Shown here: positions 46,211 through 57,216 of the stretch, one piece after another
How positions within the stretch are numbered: position 1 is the first letter of the stretch
Layout of the letters: each line of letters opens with the position of its first letter
Origin: Fragum whitleyi
Lineage: Eukaryota; Mollusca; Bivalvia; Cardiida; Cardiidae
DNA: 64,000 nucleotides
Direction: 5' to 3'
Assembly: GCA_948146395.1 (NCBI GenBank)
Contig: OX411545.1
Coordinates: 15,923,526 to 15,987,525, forward strand
Translations under genes and position numbers: made by a program
The notes under the pieces: model-generated
What the model was told of the DNA's origin: nothing
The model's input: only the letters and a program-made list of their open reading frames with translations
Databases searched by the model: none

Positions 46211-47240
46211 ACAATTAAAACGGTGAATCAATTTGGAGTGATTTTGGAATGAAATTAAATGAGTGTTCTGAGTGAAATTCAAGGGAAGTAATGCAGTATG
46301 GCTAATTTCGCCCTAATCAAATTCGATACACGTAATGTTCTATTCATGTGCCTTGAGGGACCAATCAGAAGCTTGAAAATCAATGTCATCCAATAAATTG
46401 TGGGATAATTTTTTAAATTTGAATAATGAAATATTGATCGTCTTGAACGATTCCGAGTTTGTTTGTTTGTTTTGAAGGAAATCCAGGCGCGTTTTTGAAT
46501 GGCATGAGTTATTGTTTTGGATAAATGAATGGAACGCTGGCTGAGTGAGCGATTTAGACATTCTGATCTAGGCAATGTCTTTTTACGGTGTTAGTAACCA
46601 TAGAAACACCGTGAATTGACAAGATGAATTATTTTAGAATGAATTCGAATTAAATTGTATAAGTGTGATGAGTAACCTTTGAGTGAAATTCAATGGAGGT
46701 AATACAATATCTCTAATTTCGTCCAAATTGGACAAAATTAGAGATACTTATCCCCTCCCCCCTCTTCAGTAAAAAGTACGTAATTGACTGCCTGCGTGTG
46801 TCTTCACGGGTCGATCAGACGTTTAACTCTAGTCATGCTGAATTAAATTCCTCTTTCAGAATTGCGCTATCAAAGCACTGAAAGCCCTAGAATCCGAGGG
46901 TGTAGATAATCTTTCTTTTTGAAGACCAAGTTCAATAACAACTCTGCCTTGAAAGGGGACAGACAGGTGGTGCTGACTAAGATCAGACTGCACATAGGTG
47001 CAGTCTGATCTTTGTCTATACCTCCTGTCGAAACAGGAATATTCCGGGTTCAGCATGACAGGGGTTAAAATACACGCCAAGAAATGAAATCGTGCAAAAA
47101 ATTATCGACATGAGTGATATGATGATAGATTTTAACCATTTCGATGAGTTTTTGAACAATCTCAGAGCCTTTTTGGGTGATTTGAGGGAGTGCTTTGAAT
47201 TTAATGAATAGAGCGCTCGGTGAGTGATTCAGAATCAAGA
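46211..47240. mobile_element. Two tandem MITE-A copies (reverse), second one interrupted
   Basis: About 46211-46598 and 46598-47240 are successive reverse copies; each ends in the 'GAGCGCTCGGTGAGTGATTC'-type segment. The second contains the TTAA element at 46827-47064. Its central hairpin (46708-46746) reads TATCTCTAATTTCGTCC facing GGACAAAATTAGAGATA. Confidence 0.65.
46827..47064. mobile_element. 238-bp TTAA-flanked MITE with perfect central hairpin
   Basis: TTAA at 46823-46826 and 47065-47068 flanks inverted ends CTCTAGTCATGCTGAA and, read inward, CCCCTGTCATGCTGAA. In the centre AAGATCAGACTGCAC-ATAG-GTGCAGTCTGATCTT (46979-47012) is a perfect 15-bp stem. The duplicate at 60711-60714 has a single TTAA, the empty site. 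PiggyBac-type by target site; no coding capacity. Confidence 0.85.
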
Positions 47241-47739
47241 TCTGAATGTCGAACATAAAGTTCTACATTGAGAAATATGAATGCAGAACTGAAAGTCGAT
47301 TATATAGTTCTACATGTGAAGTCTGAAAGCATACCTGAATGTCGATCAGATTTGACATTTCTGTATTGAAAATAATTAAGCCTGTATATGGATTGAAGAC
47401 TTCATTTATCATGCAATGAAGCATGTATTGACCTGATATCATCTGATAACAAAACATGATACACGAGAGTTTATTAAAATTAAGCGCTGAAAATTTTTTG
47501 CATGATAAATAATATTACATGTAAGAGTCCTCAAATATCATTGTTATCTGGTCTCCGCTGCGGAAAATTATCATGACTCGGAAAAGCCTCCTCAAGATAA
47601 ATTCTCCCAACCTCGACCCGATAATATTGACATTTTAAGACAACTATACATTATTCTCTATGGAGATCTATTTGGGTGTACACGGAAAAGCGAATGCAGA
47701 GATTGACGGGTTGTTCTAAAGCTCAAAATGAATCCAATG

Positions 47740-48370
47740 TTGGCCTACATACAGAGATTGGTGGTCTCTACAGCTCTATTTGCATCCAATATAGACCCAA
47801 ATACAGAGATTGACGGTCTCTAGAGCTCTTTATGTATCCAATGTAGACCTGTATGCAGAGATTGACGGACTATACAGCTCTTTATGCATCCATTTTAGAC
47901 CTGTATACAGAGATAGTCGGTCTCTACAGCTCAATTAGCATCCAATGTAGACCTGAATACAGAGATTGGCGGTCTCTGCAGCTCAATTAGCATCCAATGT
48001 AGACCTGTGTACAGAGATAGTTGGTCTCTACAGCTCAATTAGCATCCAATGTAGACCAGAATACAGAGATAGTCGGTCTCTACAGCTCTATTAGCATCCA
48101 ATGTAGACCTGAATACAGAGATAGTCGGTCTCTACAGATCAATTTACATCCAATGTAGACCTGAATACAGAGATAGTCGGTCTCTACAACTCGATTAGCA
48201 TCCAATGTAGACCTGAATACAGAGATAGTCGGTCTCTACAGATCAATTTACATCCAATGTAGACCTGAATACAGAGATTGGCGGTCACTACAGCCTTATA
48301 TGCATCCGATGTAGACATGTATGCAGAGATTGCCGGTCTCTACAGCTCAATTTGCATGCAATGTAGACCT
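47740..48370. repeat. 52-bp tandem satellite, about 12 units
   Basis: The unit contains 'CATCCAATGTAGACCTGAAT' then 'ACAGAGATAGTCGGTCTCTACAGCTC'-like sequence, with AGAGA/TCTCT able to pair. Units differ from each other at several positions. Flanks match those of the array in copy 2. Confidence 0.8.
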
Positions 48371-48425
48371 GAATTTTGATTGAAGTACCAGTTTCACACA
48401 CATGGATACAGGTCATATAAATAGA

Positions 48426-49295
48426 AACATCATAAAAATGACAAATTGAATGATTTTGGAATGCTTTCGTAATGAAATCAGATTATTTCGAGTTCGAATG
48501 AAACTCAGGGTACGTAATATAATATCGCTTAATTTGATCAATAGGAAGAAAGCTTTTATATTTTATTACCTCCACTTGCAAAAATCTCCATACTTCTTGA
48601 TAAAACTATTTGTGAGTCTTTTCGGACGCTCCGAAATCAACACAGTAAGTTACATCATGAAATTGACTTTCATCTCAATCAAAACCATTCTAAAATCGTT
48701 AACTCAGCGCTCCAATCATTCATTCAAAACACTCGCCCAAACCACCCAGAAACGCTCCAAAATGACTCAAAATGAAACAATCAACAGCTTCATTCAAACT
48801 GAATATGAATGTAAGAAAATCGCGATTTCAATGACATAGTTGAAATTGTTAGCGTCTGATTAGTTCTTGAAGACATGGGAAGCCATTATAGAACTTTAAT
48901 GCATATTTCATTAAAAGGATGTAATAAACATCGCTAATTTTGTTCAGCCTGAACAAAATTAGCGATATTGTATAACCTCCCTTTAATTTCACCCAAAACT
49001 CGCTCCTCCTGCTCATTCAATTTCATTCCAAAATCATTCCAAAATCATTCACCTTGTCAATTTCACGATGTTGTTAACTGTACATTTGTAGTTGCAAATA
49101 AGAGGAATAATTGGTTCGATTTGATAATGTTGTGAAGCAAGTGTGAACGATTCTTGTGCATTTTGAATAAGTTCTGAGCGTTTCTGAATGGTTTGGGTGA
49201 GTGTCCGGTAGGAATGAATGAATGGAGAACTAAGCGAGTGATTATAATGGTTTTTTATCGAGATGAATATCATTTTCATGATGTAACTAGCTGTA
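48426..49295. mobile_element. Three MITE-A copies: partial reverse, full forward, partial reverse
   Basis: About 48426-48545 is a truncated reverse copy. 48640-49082 is a complete forward copy (CAGTAAGTTACATCATGAAA to TTGTTAACTG-TA) with an intact central hairpin ('GTTCAGCCTGAACAAAATTA'). About 49125-49295 is the right half of a reverse copy ending GATGTAACTAGCTGTA. Confidence 0.7.
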
Positions 49296-49436
49296 TTTCA
49301 AACAAACATATTGGTTGTATGTATATATTAGGGACAATGTAGGTTAACATTTTATACCGATTCACAATCTCATAACTTATTTTTTTTCCGTTTAAATAAA
49401 CTCGATTCAAAATTTTGATTCGCGGAGATTCTTTGA

Positions 49437-49562
49437 GAGATAAACATAGTATTTGTTGATTTCATCGAGCTATGAAACCAAAAACCTTATCACATTATAA
49501 GTGTGATAAGATTTTTTAGTTTCATAGCTCCACGAAATCAAAAAATATTATCTTCATATCTC
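49437..49562. repeat. 126-bp hairpin, ~58-bp stem
   Basis: GAGATAAACATAGTATTTG...CCTTATCACA faces TGTGATAAG...CTTCATATCTC, with the best pairing in GAGCTATGAAAC/GTTTCATAGCTC and a loop of about 7 bases. Related arms occur near 37950 and 43970. Confidence 0.75.
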
Positions 49563-49849
49563 ATAATTCAATATCATTAAGTGAAAGGTAAAGATTTAAC
49601 CAGAGTAAGAGATTTCTAATGGGATTTTCCGCGGAAGTTTACATATTAACTGTAGTACTCAAAATTGGTTTCCTTGAGTAGTGAAATTTAGTTTAAGCCA
49701 GTCAGAATGCACGAACTTGGTGAACACAACTGGACACAACTAAATTGAATAATTTCTTTATTGAGAAATAAAAACCAGGGGTCCTGAATGTATAATCCAA
49801 AATTTGTTTGAAGTAGGCTTTATTTGTTGAAGATGAAGGAATTTACGAT

Positions 49850-50460
49850 GAGCAAAAGTAATATCCCGCTTGACCAAATTTCTAACTTGTCCGAGGTTCG
49901 ATCAAGATTATCATTCTGACCAATTCCAAGGTTGCTTGGGCTAAAAGTATGGTCTCTAGAGTGTCCACATTGTTTTTTTTTCTAAGATTTGCTCCTGTGA
50001 CGTAGTTTCTGATCCCATCTGACCCAATGTCAAACTAGTCTAAGATTTTACAATATAATCATTCCGAAATTTTGAAAAATGTGGTCTCTAGAGTGTCCAC
50101 AAGATATTTCTAAGATTTGAATGCGTGACCTGGTTTTTAACCAACTTGATCCAATGTCGAACTTGTCCTAAATTTCATCAAAATAATCATTCTGACCATA
50201 TTTCAGGATATTTAGGCAAAAAATATGGCCTCTAGAAAGTCGATAAGGTTTTCTAAGATTTGACCCCCCATAGCCTAGTTTTTTTTACCCCACTTGACCC
50301 AATTTCAAACTTGTCCGAGATTTCACCAAGACAATAATTCTGACCAACTTTTATGTTGATTGGGTTACAAATGTTGCCTCTAGCGTGTCCACAAGGTAAA
50401 TGTTAAACGACGAACGACGGACATCAAGTAAACCTAAAAGCTCAACTTGAGCACTTTTTT
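49850..50460. repeat. Bivalve ~138-bp tandem repeat, four units
   Basis: 'GGTCTCTAGAGTGTCCAC' or a variant recurs near 49950, 50084, 50228 and 50367, with 'CATTCTGACCAA', 'AAGATTTG' and 'GACCCAATGTCAAACT' in each unit. The block ends in GACGAACGACGGACATCAAG and 'AAGCTCAACTTGAGCAC'. This is a widespread bivalve non-coding repeat. Confidence 0.75.
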
Positions 50461-50734
50461 TGTCTCAGAACAATTAAAAATAACAAATTGTGTTTAATCC
50501 ATTCAATTAGTGTAATAACGAATATTGAAGGAATATGAGATACACGTATAATCGCATTCGATTTCATAAATTCATCTTTTAGGTTCATATCAAAAAGAAA
50601 ACAAAATAGTCTCATAATTTCTTATGTTAATCTTCATGTGGTTGTCCAAATGTGACTCTATTGATCACATCGAGATCTGAAATTGACTGGGCTGATAGCT
50701 TTGGATTTTGTTTAAACAGTCTCGCGTCACTTTG

Positions 50735-51161
50735 TTACAGTTAAAAACATCGTGAAATTGACTAAGTGAATGATTATGGAATTGAATTGAATGTGTGTGA
50801 TGAGTTTTGAGTGAAATTAAAGGGGGGGGGGTAATCCAACATTGCTAATTTTGTTCTAGATGAACAAAATTCGCGATATTTTTTACCTCCCTTTGATAAC
50901 ATATGTAAACAAGTTTTGTAAATAGCTTCATATTTCTTCAAGAACCAATCAGGCGCTTACAATTTCAATTATGTCTGTGAAATCGCGATTTTTATCTAGC
51001 TTTAAAAGTTTTGAATGCAGTCGTTTGTTTAATCTTTTCGGCCATTTTTAAGTATTTGAATGTTTTGAGTGAGTGTTTGGAATGAATGAATGAAGTGCTG
51101 AGTGACTATTAAGAGTGCTTTTAATTGAGATGAATGTCAACTACACAAAGTTATTAACTAT
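50735..51161. mobile_element. MITE-A copy (reverse)
   Basis: TA-CAGTTAAAAACATCGTGAA to 'AAGTTATTAACTA'. The central hairpin is well kept (GCTAATTTTGTTC/GAACAAAATTCGC) despite a G-run on its left shoulder. Confidence 0.75.
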
Positions 51162-51473
51162 TCCATGGACAAATTAAGTGAAATCATTCAAAAGTAAAAA
51201 GTAACTCCGAAATAAAACGAATTGATAAAGTCTTTTCGCCCAATCCATTCGTAGCTTAAGCTTAATTTCTTTTAGAAGAGAAGTGTATTTTTAATTCAAC
51301 ACCATAACACTTCGTAAAATGAAACCTCCAGCTATTTTGAAGAATTAAACACTTCTATAAACTTCTAATTAAACACTTGTTGTATCTTGTTTTGATCAGT
51401 CTTCGTGCATTCGCGAGGCATAAGTGTTTTTTTTCCCTTTCATTTTTTAAATAAAGACTTTCAAGATATTTCA

Positions 51474-51715
51474 GGGCCCGAGATTATAACCCTTTTCTCA
51501 GGCTCAACTGAGATTTTTCTCAAACCTTGAATTTCAATAAATGTATGAATATAAAAGATAATATTGATAAGTTGTTATATATAACAACTTATCAATATTT
51601 GCTTTAATGTTCATACATTTATATTTGTACAACAGCACAATGGCGGTTTTAATTTGACTTGTAATTTGAGAAAAAGTTGAGTTGAGAACAAGAAAAGTTT
51701 TATAACCTCGGGCCC
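51474..51715. mobile_element. 242-bp palindromic element with GGGCCC ends
   Basis: GGGCCCGAGATTATAACCC at the left faces GTTTTATAACCTCGGGCCC at the right, and the centre TTGATAAGTTGTTA-TATA-TAACAACTTATCAA is a perfect 14-bp stem. The arms pair along most of the length. Flanks AAAGACTTT...AAAGTCTT are also inverted. Non-coding foldback; relatives at 43378-44075. Confidence 0.75.
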
Positions 51716-52282
51716 AAAGTCTTACTCCTCTGCTGTAAGGATGCTACACTTCCTTTTTGAGCGAGTTTTTGAAGCCAGAGTGATGACGATGAATAATCGC
51801 ACGCCTGACAAAAATCAAGAGGAGAGCAATCAAGACATGCACATCTTAAGCATGTTGTACATATTTTATTTGTTGCGTCAGTTCAACCCGATTTCATCAG
51901 CGGCAGAAGCATTAGCTTTCTACACCCACCTTTCCCCGCCCTTCTGCCCTTACACCTATCTGCCATTCCGTAAACTGTATCTCGTAATTTACATAAAACG
52001 CAAAGGAGCTAGGCATATTTCAAGTTAAGATAAATACAATTTCATCGGTCATTGGCATTTTTTTGGGACCACAAGAAGTACTTGTCACGTTTTCTAACAA
52101 TGGATACATCCGGTCAGAATCGGATACAATGTTACATAACGCCTGAAATAACCAAAACGTAGGATTTTCCCGTGCAAATATTTGTCGAATGTTAAATCAT
52201 ATAAATGAACTCTCATTCAATTCTTGCAACTCTCAGTAGTAGGAAAAACCAGAAAACCAATTAAGAAATATCAAATCGTGCT
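51716..52282. other. Intergenic DNA upstream of the Tc1-type pseudogene
   Basis: An ORF of 95 codons at 51741-52028 shows no recognisable motif. I could not find the left inverted end of the Tc1-type element here. Confidence 0.4.
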
Positions 52283-53250
52283 ATGCCACGGCTATCTGAA
52301 CGTCAGCAAATTGAAGCGTTGCTGATGCTAGGTTGAGGTACCACTATTGCCGATGTTGCCCGTGCCTTTAATTGCAACAGAAACACTATCAATAATCTGC
52401 ATGCAAGGTTCCGACAAAGAGAGACAGCTGCAGATCGGCCTCGAAGTGGCAGGCCTCGGGTTAACTTATGCCAGATAAGACCGTCGTTTTGGATCGGGTG
52501 AACGATAGAAATCGGTTCCAGACGGCTACTGCTACAGCTAGGCGGTACGTTGTAAGCAGGGACACCGTTCTCAGACGATTTCGTCACCTCCGTAGACCGA
52601 TACGAGCCAGACGACATTACGATGGAAGCATACTAGTCACAGCAGCACCTTCATTGGCGAATGCGTCAGTGGAATGAAACTCTCTTTTCCGACGAGTCAA
52701 GGTTCAACCTCAGTTGCAATGATGGCAGTATGCGGGTGTAAATGAGAAGAGGTTAGCGGTTAGCTTACGCCTGCATTGTTAAGAGACAGGTTCGCTCGGG
52801 ACAGCGTCATGGTGTGGGGTTGGATAATGGGAATTTTGAAAACCCGACCTGGTAAATGTACACGACAAACTCGTTGCTTTTTAGTACATTAGTCAGGCTG
52901 TGAGACCGGTAGCTGTTCTTTTCATCCGCCAGCGCGTTCCTGTCACATTTATGCACCACAATGCTCGCCCGCATAAGGCTCGCATCACGCGGCAATATTT
53001 GAATACAAATGGCGTTGAAATCTTGCTGTGGTCAACCCTTCCCCTGGCCTTAGCCCTATCGAGAATATTTGGGATCTGCTTGGTCGAATGGTTAGGGCCA
53101 AGCATAATGTCAACAATTTGCAGAAGCTGAAGCAGGCTTTGCGGGTCGCATGGAACCTCCGTTTGTCGTACAACGTTACGTCAACTCAATGACACGTCGT
53201 ATTGTACAGGTATTACGTCAACATGGAGGACATACCCGATATTAATGAAA
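52283..53250 (+). pseudogene. Degraded Tc1-type transposase
   Basis: From ATG 52283 the reading MPRLSERQQIEALLMLG*, then TIADVARAFNCNRNTINNLH and DRPRSGRPRV, is the paired-like DNA-binding N-terminus and GRPR hinge of Tc1-type transposases. The stop TGA is at 52334-52336. After frame changes come FSDESRFNL (first catalytic Asp, about 52683-52711), SVMVWGWI (about 52803), MHHNARPHKARITRQYLN (about 52951) and SPIENIWDLLG (Glu, about 53052), ending with MEDIPDIN. The second catalytic Asp, normally in DNARPH, is His here. Several frameshifts and stops make it dead. Length is near that of an intact gene. Inverted ends are not visible. Confidence 0.9.
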
Positions 53251-53552
53251 TTGTTTCACATATACTACTTAAAGTTTGCTAAGCACCAAAACTGTTTTTA
53301 TACTATAATTTCAGAAAAAAATTAAATTTGATAACAAGAATGTTGGAAATAGTCGATTGTTATCTGTTTATCAAATTTTAAGAAGAAAATAAAGCTTTAT
53401 AATGATAAGATAATAATGATAAGATGACTTTAAATGTAGACCAAACAGGGAGACCCTAGAAATTGGTCTGTTTTCTTGAAAATTGAAAAATTCGAATTTG
53501 ACCAAAAAAAGGTGATCTTGCAATTGCATTTCGTTCAATAATGAGTATGAGA

Positions 53553-56500
53553 GCCGGTGTAACAGTGTAACGTGTCCCCCTGGGTAACCTGTCCCCGGGG
53601 ACAGGTTACCCCGGGGTAACCTGTCCCCCCCCCCCTGGGGTAACGTGTCCCCGGGGACAGGTTACCCCGGGGTAACGTGTCCCCCCAATGGAAAACATTA
53701 TTTCTTATCAAAATTTTAATTTTTCATTCATGCTATTTTGTATATCTCTAAATCAATTTAAAAAAGACATATAAAAAATATATCTCTATTTTTGAGTGGT
53801 TTTCGATTCCTCAAACCAAAATATAATTTGCTTACTATAACTTTTTTATCAAATCAATTTTCCTTTTTTTTATTTTTTATTATTAAAGTAGTCAATCTTG
53901 GTATTTTATGCAAATATTTGAAAGTTTTATAAAAAAAATAAAATTTTAGTGGGGGGGACACGTTACCCCGGGGTTACCTGTCCCCGGGGACATGTTACCC
54001 CAGGGTAACCTGTCCCCCTATACCAAATGCTTTTATTTATTTGATTTCACCTTCCAGTCATTCATTTTTCTTAAGAAATTATCAAATGATATTCATTTAA
54101 AATATTTCATTCATTTTTTTTTAAAAATTGATGCTTTTTTAAAAGAAAAATCTTAGCGCTTGCATGTTTTAATTTTTTGCAATATCTAAATTTTTGCCAA
54201 GTCCGTATTTAGATTGATAAATAGCATTTATAAACATATCATATTTATACTGCAGTTTTCAAAAGAAAGCAACATGACAAATTAATTCAATACTTCTTCT
54301 TTTGGAAGGGGGACAGGTTACCCAAGCCAGGGTAACATGTCCCCGTGGGACAAGTTACCCCGGGGTAACCTGTCCCCCTATTCCAAATACTTTTTTCATT
54401 AAAGATATCACCTTCCAGTCATTCTTTTTAATTAAGAAAGATATTCTTAGAAAATTTCCTCAATGGCTATGTATGTTTATATTTCTTTTTTTTTGTACCT
54501 TTTTAAAGAAAAATCTTAGCACTTGAATATTTTTTTATAATTGCATCATTTCAATTTTTTCAGAGTCTGTTATTAGATTGAATAATAGCTTTTAAAAAGA
54601 CAATTTTCATGTCAGTATTGCAGTTTCAATTAGAAAACAACATGTCAATTGACAAATTGTTAAAATCTTGTATTTTGGAAAGGGGGACAGGTTACCCAAG
54701 CCTGGGTAACTTGTCCTTGGTGGACATGTTACCCCGGGGTAACCTGTCCCCCTATTCCAAATGCTATTTTTCATTAAAGTTATCACCTTCCAGTCGTTCT
54801 TCTTTTAATTAAGATTGTATGGTATGATATACTTTGATCATTCCCTCAAAGAATATGTATGTTAAAATATATTTTGAAATGTGTTCCTTTTCAAGAGCAT
54901 TTTTAGCCAGTTCAATTTTCTTATTATTTGCATCAATTCAATTTTTTCCAAGTCTATTTCTAGGATGCTTTTAGTTTTTAAAGCAACATCAATTTTGTTT
55001 TCAATATTGTACAGACTGTTCAAATTCAATGGACAAGTAGGTTTTACAAACGGACAAGCTTGTTTGTGGTTGTTACTTGTCCAAGGACAAGCAGACTTTC
55101 AAAATATTTCAGAACCATTGACTCCTACACAAATCATTGTTAACAACGTTTTTGGGTGGGACAGGTTACCCAGGCCTGGGTAACGTGTCCCCCGGGACAG
55201 GTTACCCCAGCTTGGGGTCGTGTCCCCACCCCCAGACATACACATACACTCACAATAAATTTTCTAATAAGTGAATAACTAATTTGTATAACAGTTTTGA
55301 TATAAATGAGACAATCAAACAGTTTTCAAATAAAAAAATGTATTTGCATGTTTTGTTGAATAAATCCTCATTAACAACCTTTTTTTGTGTTTTCACTGGG
55401 GTAACCTGTTTCAGAGACAAGTGACCACGGCTTTGAAAAATTTACCCCCAAACAATTTGAAATGTTATTAAATAATTGAAAACATATGGGTTTATTTTTG
55501 CATATATCATTGCTGACAGCATTTTTAGGGGTGGGACAGGTTACCCAGGCCTTGGTAATGTGTACCCGAGGACAGGTTACCCCAGCTTAGGTTACGTGTC
55601 CCCCCGCCCCCCCCCCCCCCCCCCCAATACATACACATACATTCTCAATGAATTTTCTTATAAGTGAATAATTTTTGTAGTACGAACAGTTGTGATATAA
55701 TATACTTTTGTGTAAATTCCTGGTTAACATATTAGCAATGTTTTCCCAGGCTGGGGTAACATTTTTTAGAGACAAGTGACCACAGGTTGGAAATTCTTAC
55801 ATGTACCCATGACAATTCAGAGAAGATAAGAAAAAGAAAATATTTTGGTAAATTTGTGCACAGACAATTGTTGACAACCTTTTTAGAGGTGGGACAGGTT
55901 ACCCAGGCCTAGGTAACGTGTCCTCTGGGACAGGTTACCCCAGCTTGGGTAACCTGTCCCCCCCCCCCTCCCCTGACATATACATACACTCGCAATAAAT
56001 TTTCTAATAAGTGAATAACTAATTTGTATAACAGTTTTGATATAAATGAGACTATCACACAGTTTTCAAATAAAGAAAAATGTATTTGCAAGTATTTTTG
56101 AATAAATCCTCATTAACAACCTTTTTTTGTGTTTTCACTGGGTTAACAGGCCTGGGTAACATGTTTCAGAGTCAAGTGACCACAGCTTTGGAAACCTTAC
56201 CCCCAAACAATTTGAAATGTTATTAAATAATTGAAACATATGGGTTTAATTTTGCATATATCATTGCTGACAGCATTTTTGGGGGTGGGACAGGTTACCC
56301 AGGCCTGGGTAATGTGTACCCGGGGACAGGTTACCCCAGCTAGGGTAACATGTCCCCCCCCAATACACACAAAGAAAAAAAATCATGCTTTGAATAATTT
56401 TTCTAAAGACAAGATCATTCATAGATATGTCCATAGTCATGATGACATTAAACGATTATTTTTCTAAGAAAAGAAAAAAGTTTAATTGTTACAATACTTA

Positions 56501-56790
56501 TCATGAAAAATATAAAAATCCTTCAGAACTGAAAAAGTTTGCAAAACAGATTAAAATTACGTACAGATCAAAGAAAGAGACATGTAACGCATAGAATACA
56601 AATATCTTGGTAAAAGAAATGTGGCTATATATTGGTTTACAATATCTGTAGGGGGGGACAGGTTACCCCAGGGGGGACAGGTTACCCCGGCTGATTTCTA
56701 GGGTAACGTGTCCCCGGGGACAGGTTACCCCGGGGTAACCTGTCCCCGGGGACATGTTACCCAGGGGACAGGTTACCCTGGGACACCGGC
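53553..56790. repeat. Array of GC-rich alternating palindromes in AT-rich ~370-bp units
   Basis: Blocks of 70-140 bp made of the 16-mer GGGGTAACCTGTCCCC and its complement in alternating orientation occur at about 53569-53695, 53950-54018, 54308-54378, 54681-54753, 55156-55232, 55530-55612, 55892-55966, 56284-56357 and 56652-56790. They are spaced mostly 355-390 bp. Degenerate half-blocks ('GGTAACATGTTTCAGAG...AAGTGACCAC') lie near 55398, 55750 and 56140. AT-rich spacers are of two types; 55240-55610 and 55978-56360 are near duplicates 738 bp apart. The region is bounded by GCCGGTGTAACAGTGTAAC at 53553 and its inverted counterpart ending ACACCGGC at 56790. Short ORFs across it only translate the repeat. 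Not a family I recognise. Confidence 0.8.
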
Positions 56791-57213
56791 ACTGTCAATG
56801 ACAGCCTGACAGCACCTCTACATACTCCTTATTAAGTTCTGGATTACTCTTTGGGGAATAACAAACCATTCTTTCTAAGGATTTGGCCGAGCTCGTGGAG
56901 TGTCCTTGGCTGGACCTGGCGAGCCGAAACTCGGACCTGTAGCTAAGTCCACATATGCTCTATCAGATTTAAGTCCGGTGAGCGAGCCGGCCAGACCAGA
57001 CGTGGAATGTCTTCTTTGCGATACTCTTAGACTATGCGGTCCGTGTGTGGATAGGCATTATTATCCATTGAAATGAATCAAATGAAGCAATAGCACCAGC
57101 GTAAAATCTTACGTGGGTATTGAGGATTTCATCAATGCACCTACGAGCTGTCAGAGTACCTCTTTCTAAAATAACAAGATCAGTCTGTCCATCCCAGCTG
57201 ATGCCACCACAAA
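56786..57213 (-). pseudogene. C-terminal half of a Tc1-type transposase
   Basis: On the minus strand, VCGGISWDGQTDLVILERG, TLTARRCIDEILNTHVRFYA, then in another frame DNNAYPHTDRIV, DIPRLVWPARSPDLNLIEHM and later LHELGQILRKNG follow the order of a Tc1-type catalytic core (GI...G, D-N-x-x-P-H, SPDLNPIEHxW). At least one frameshift and several stops interrupt it. The N-terminal half is missing: the homology begins where segmental-duplication copy 2 starts and ends where the palindrome array starts. Not the same sequence as the copy at 52283. Confidence 0.85.
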
Positions 57214-57216
57214 CTG

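Larger units (their letters stand above)
40462..49082 (+). repeat. Segmental duplication, copy 1
   Basis: This copy aligns in the same orientation with 57217-62925. The matching blocks are 40462-41054, 42021-42918, 44873-46826, 47065-47460 and the satellite plus 48370-49077. Copy 1 is longer because it carries insertions at 41055-42020 and 46827-47064, a 50-bp block near 45065-45115, 47460-47700, and 42919-44872, which copy 2 has lost or never had. No genes. Blocks at 42919-44872 include foldback repeats and a GAGCAC-type 'AAGGTCA' stretch. The two copies start next to unrelated sequence (a MITE-A end versus a Tc1 fragment). Confidence 0.85.

Noticed and set aside
54302..56467. ORFs with repeated GQVTQA/GYPGLG-type peptides over the palindrome array.
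   Set aside because: Both strands and several frames give such peptides because the DNA is palindromic; frames are broken by AT-rich spacers and no initiation context or conservation supports coding.
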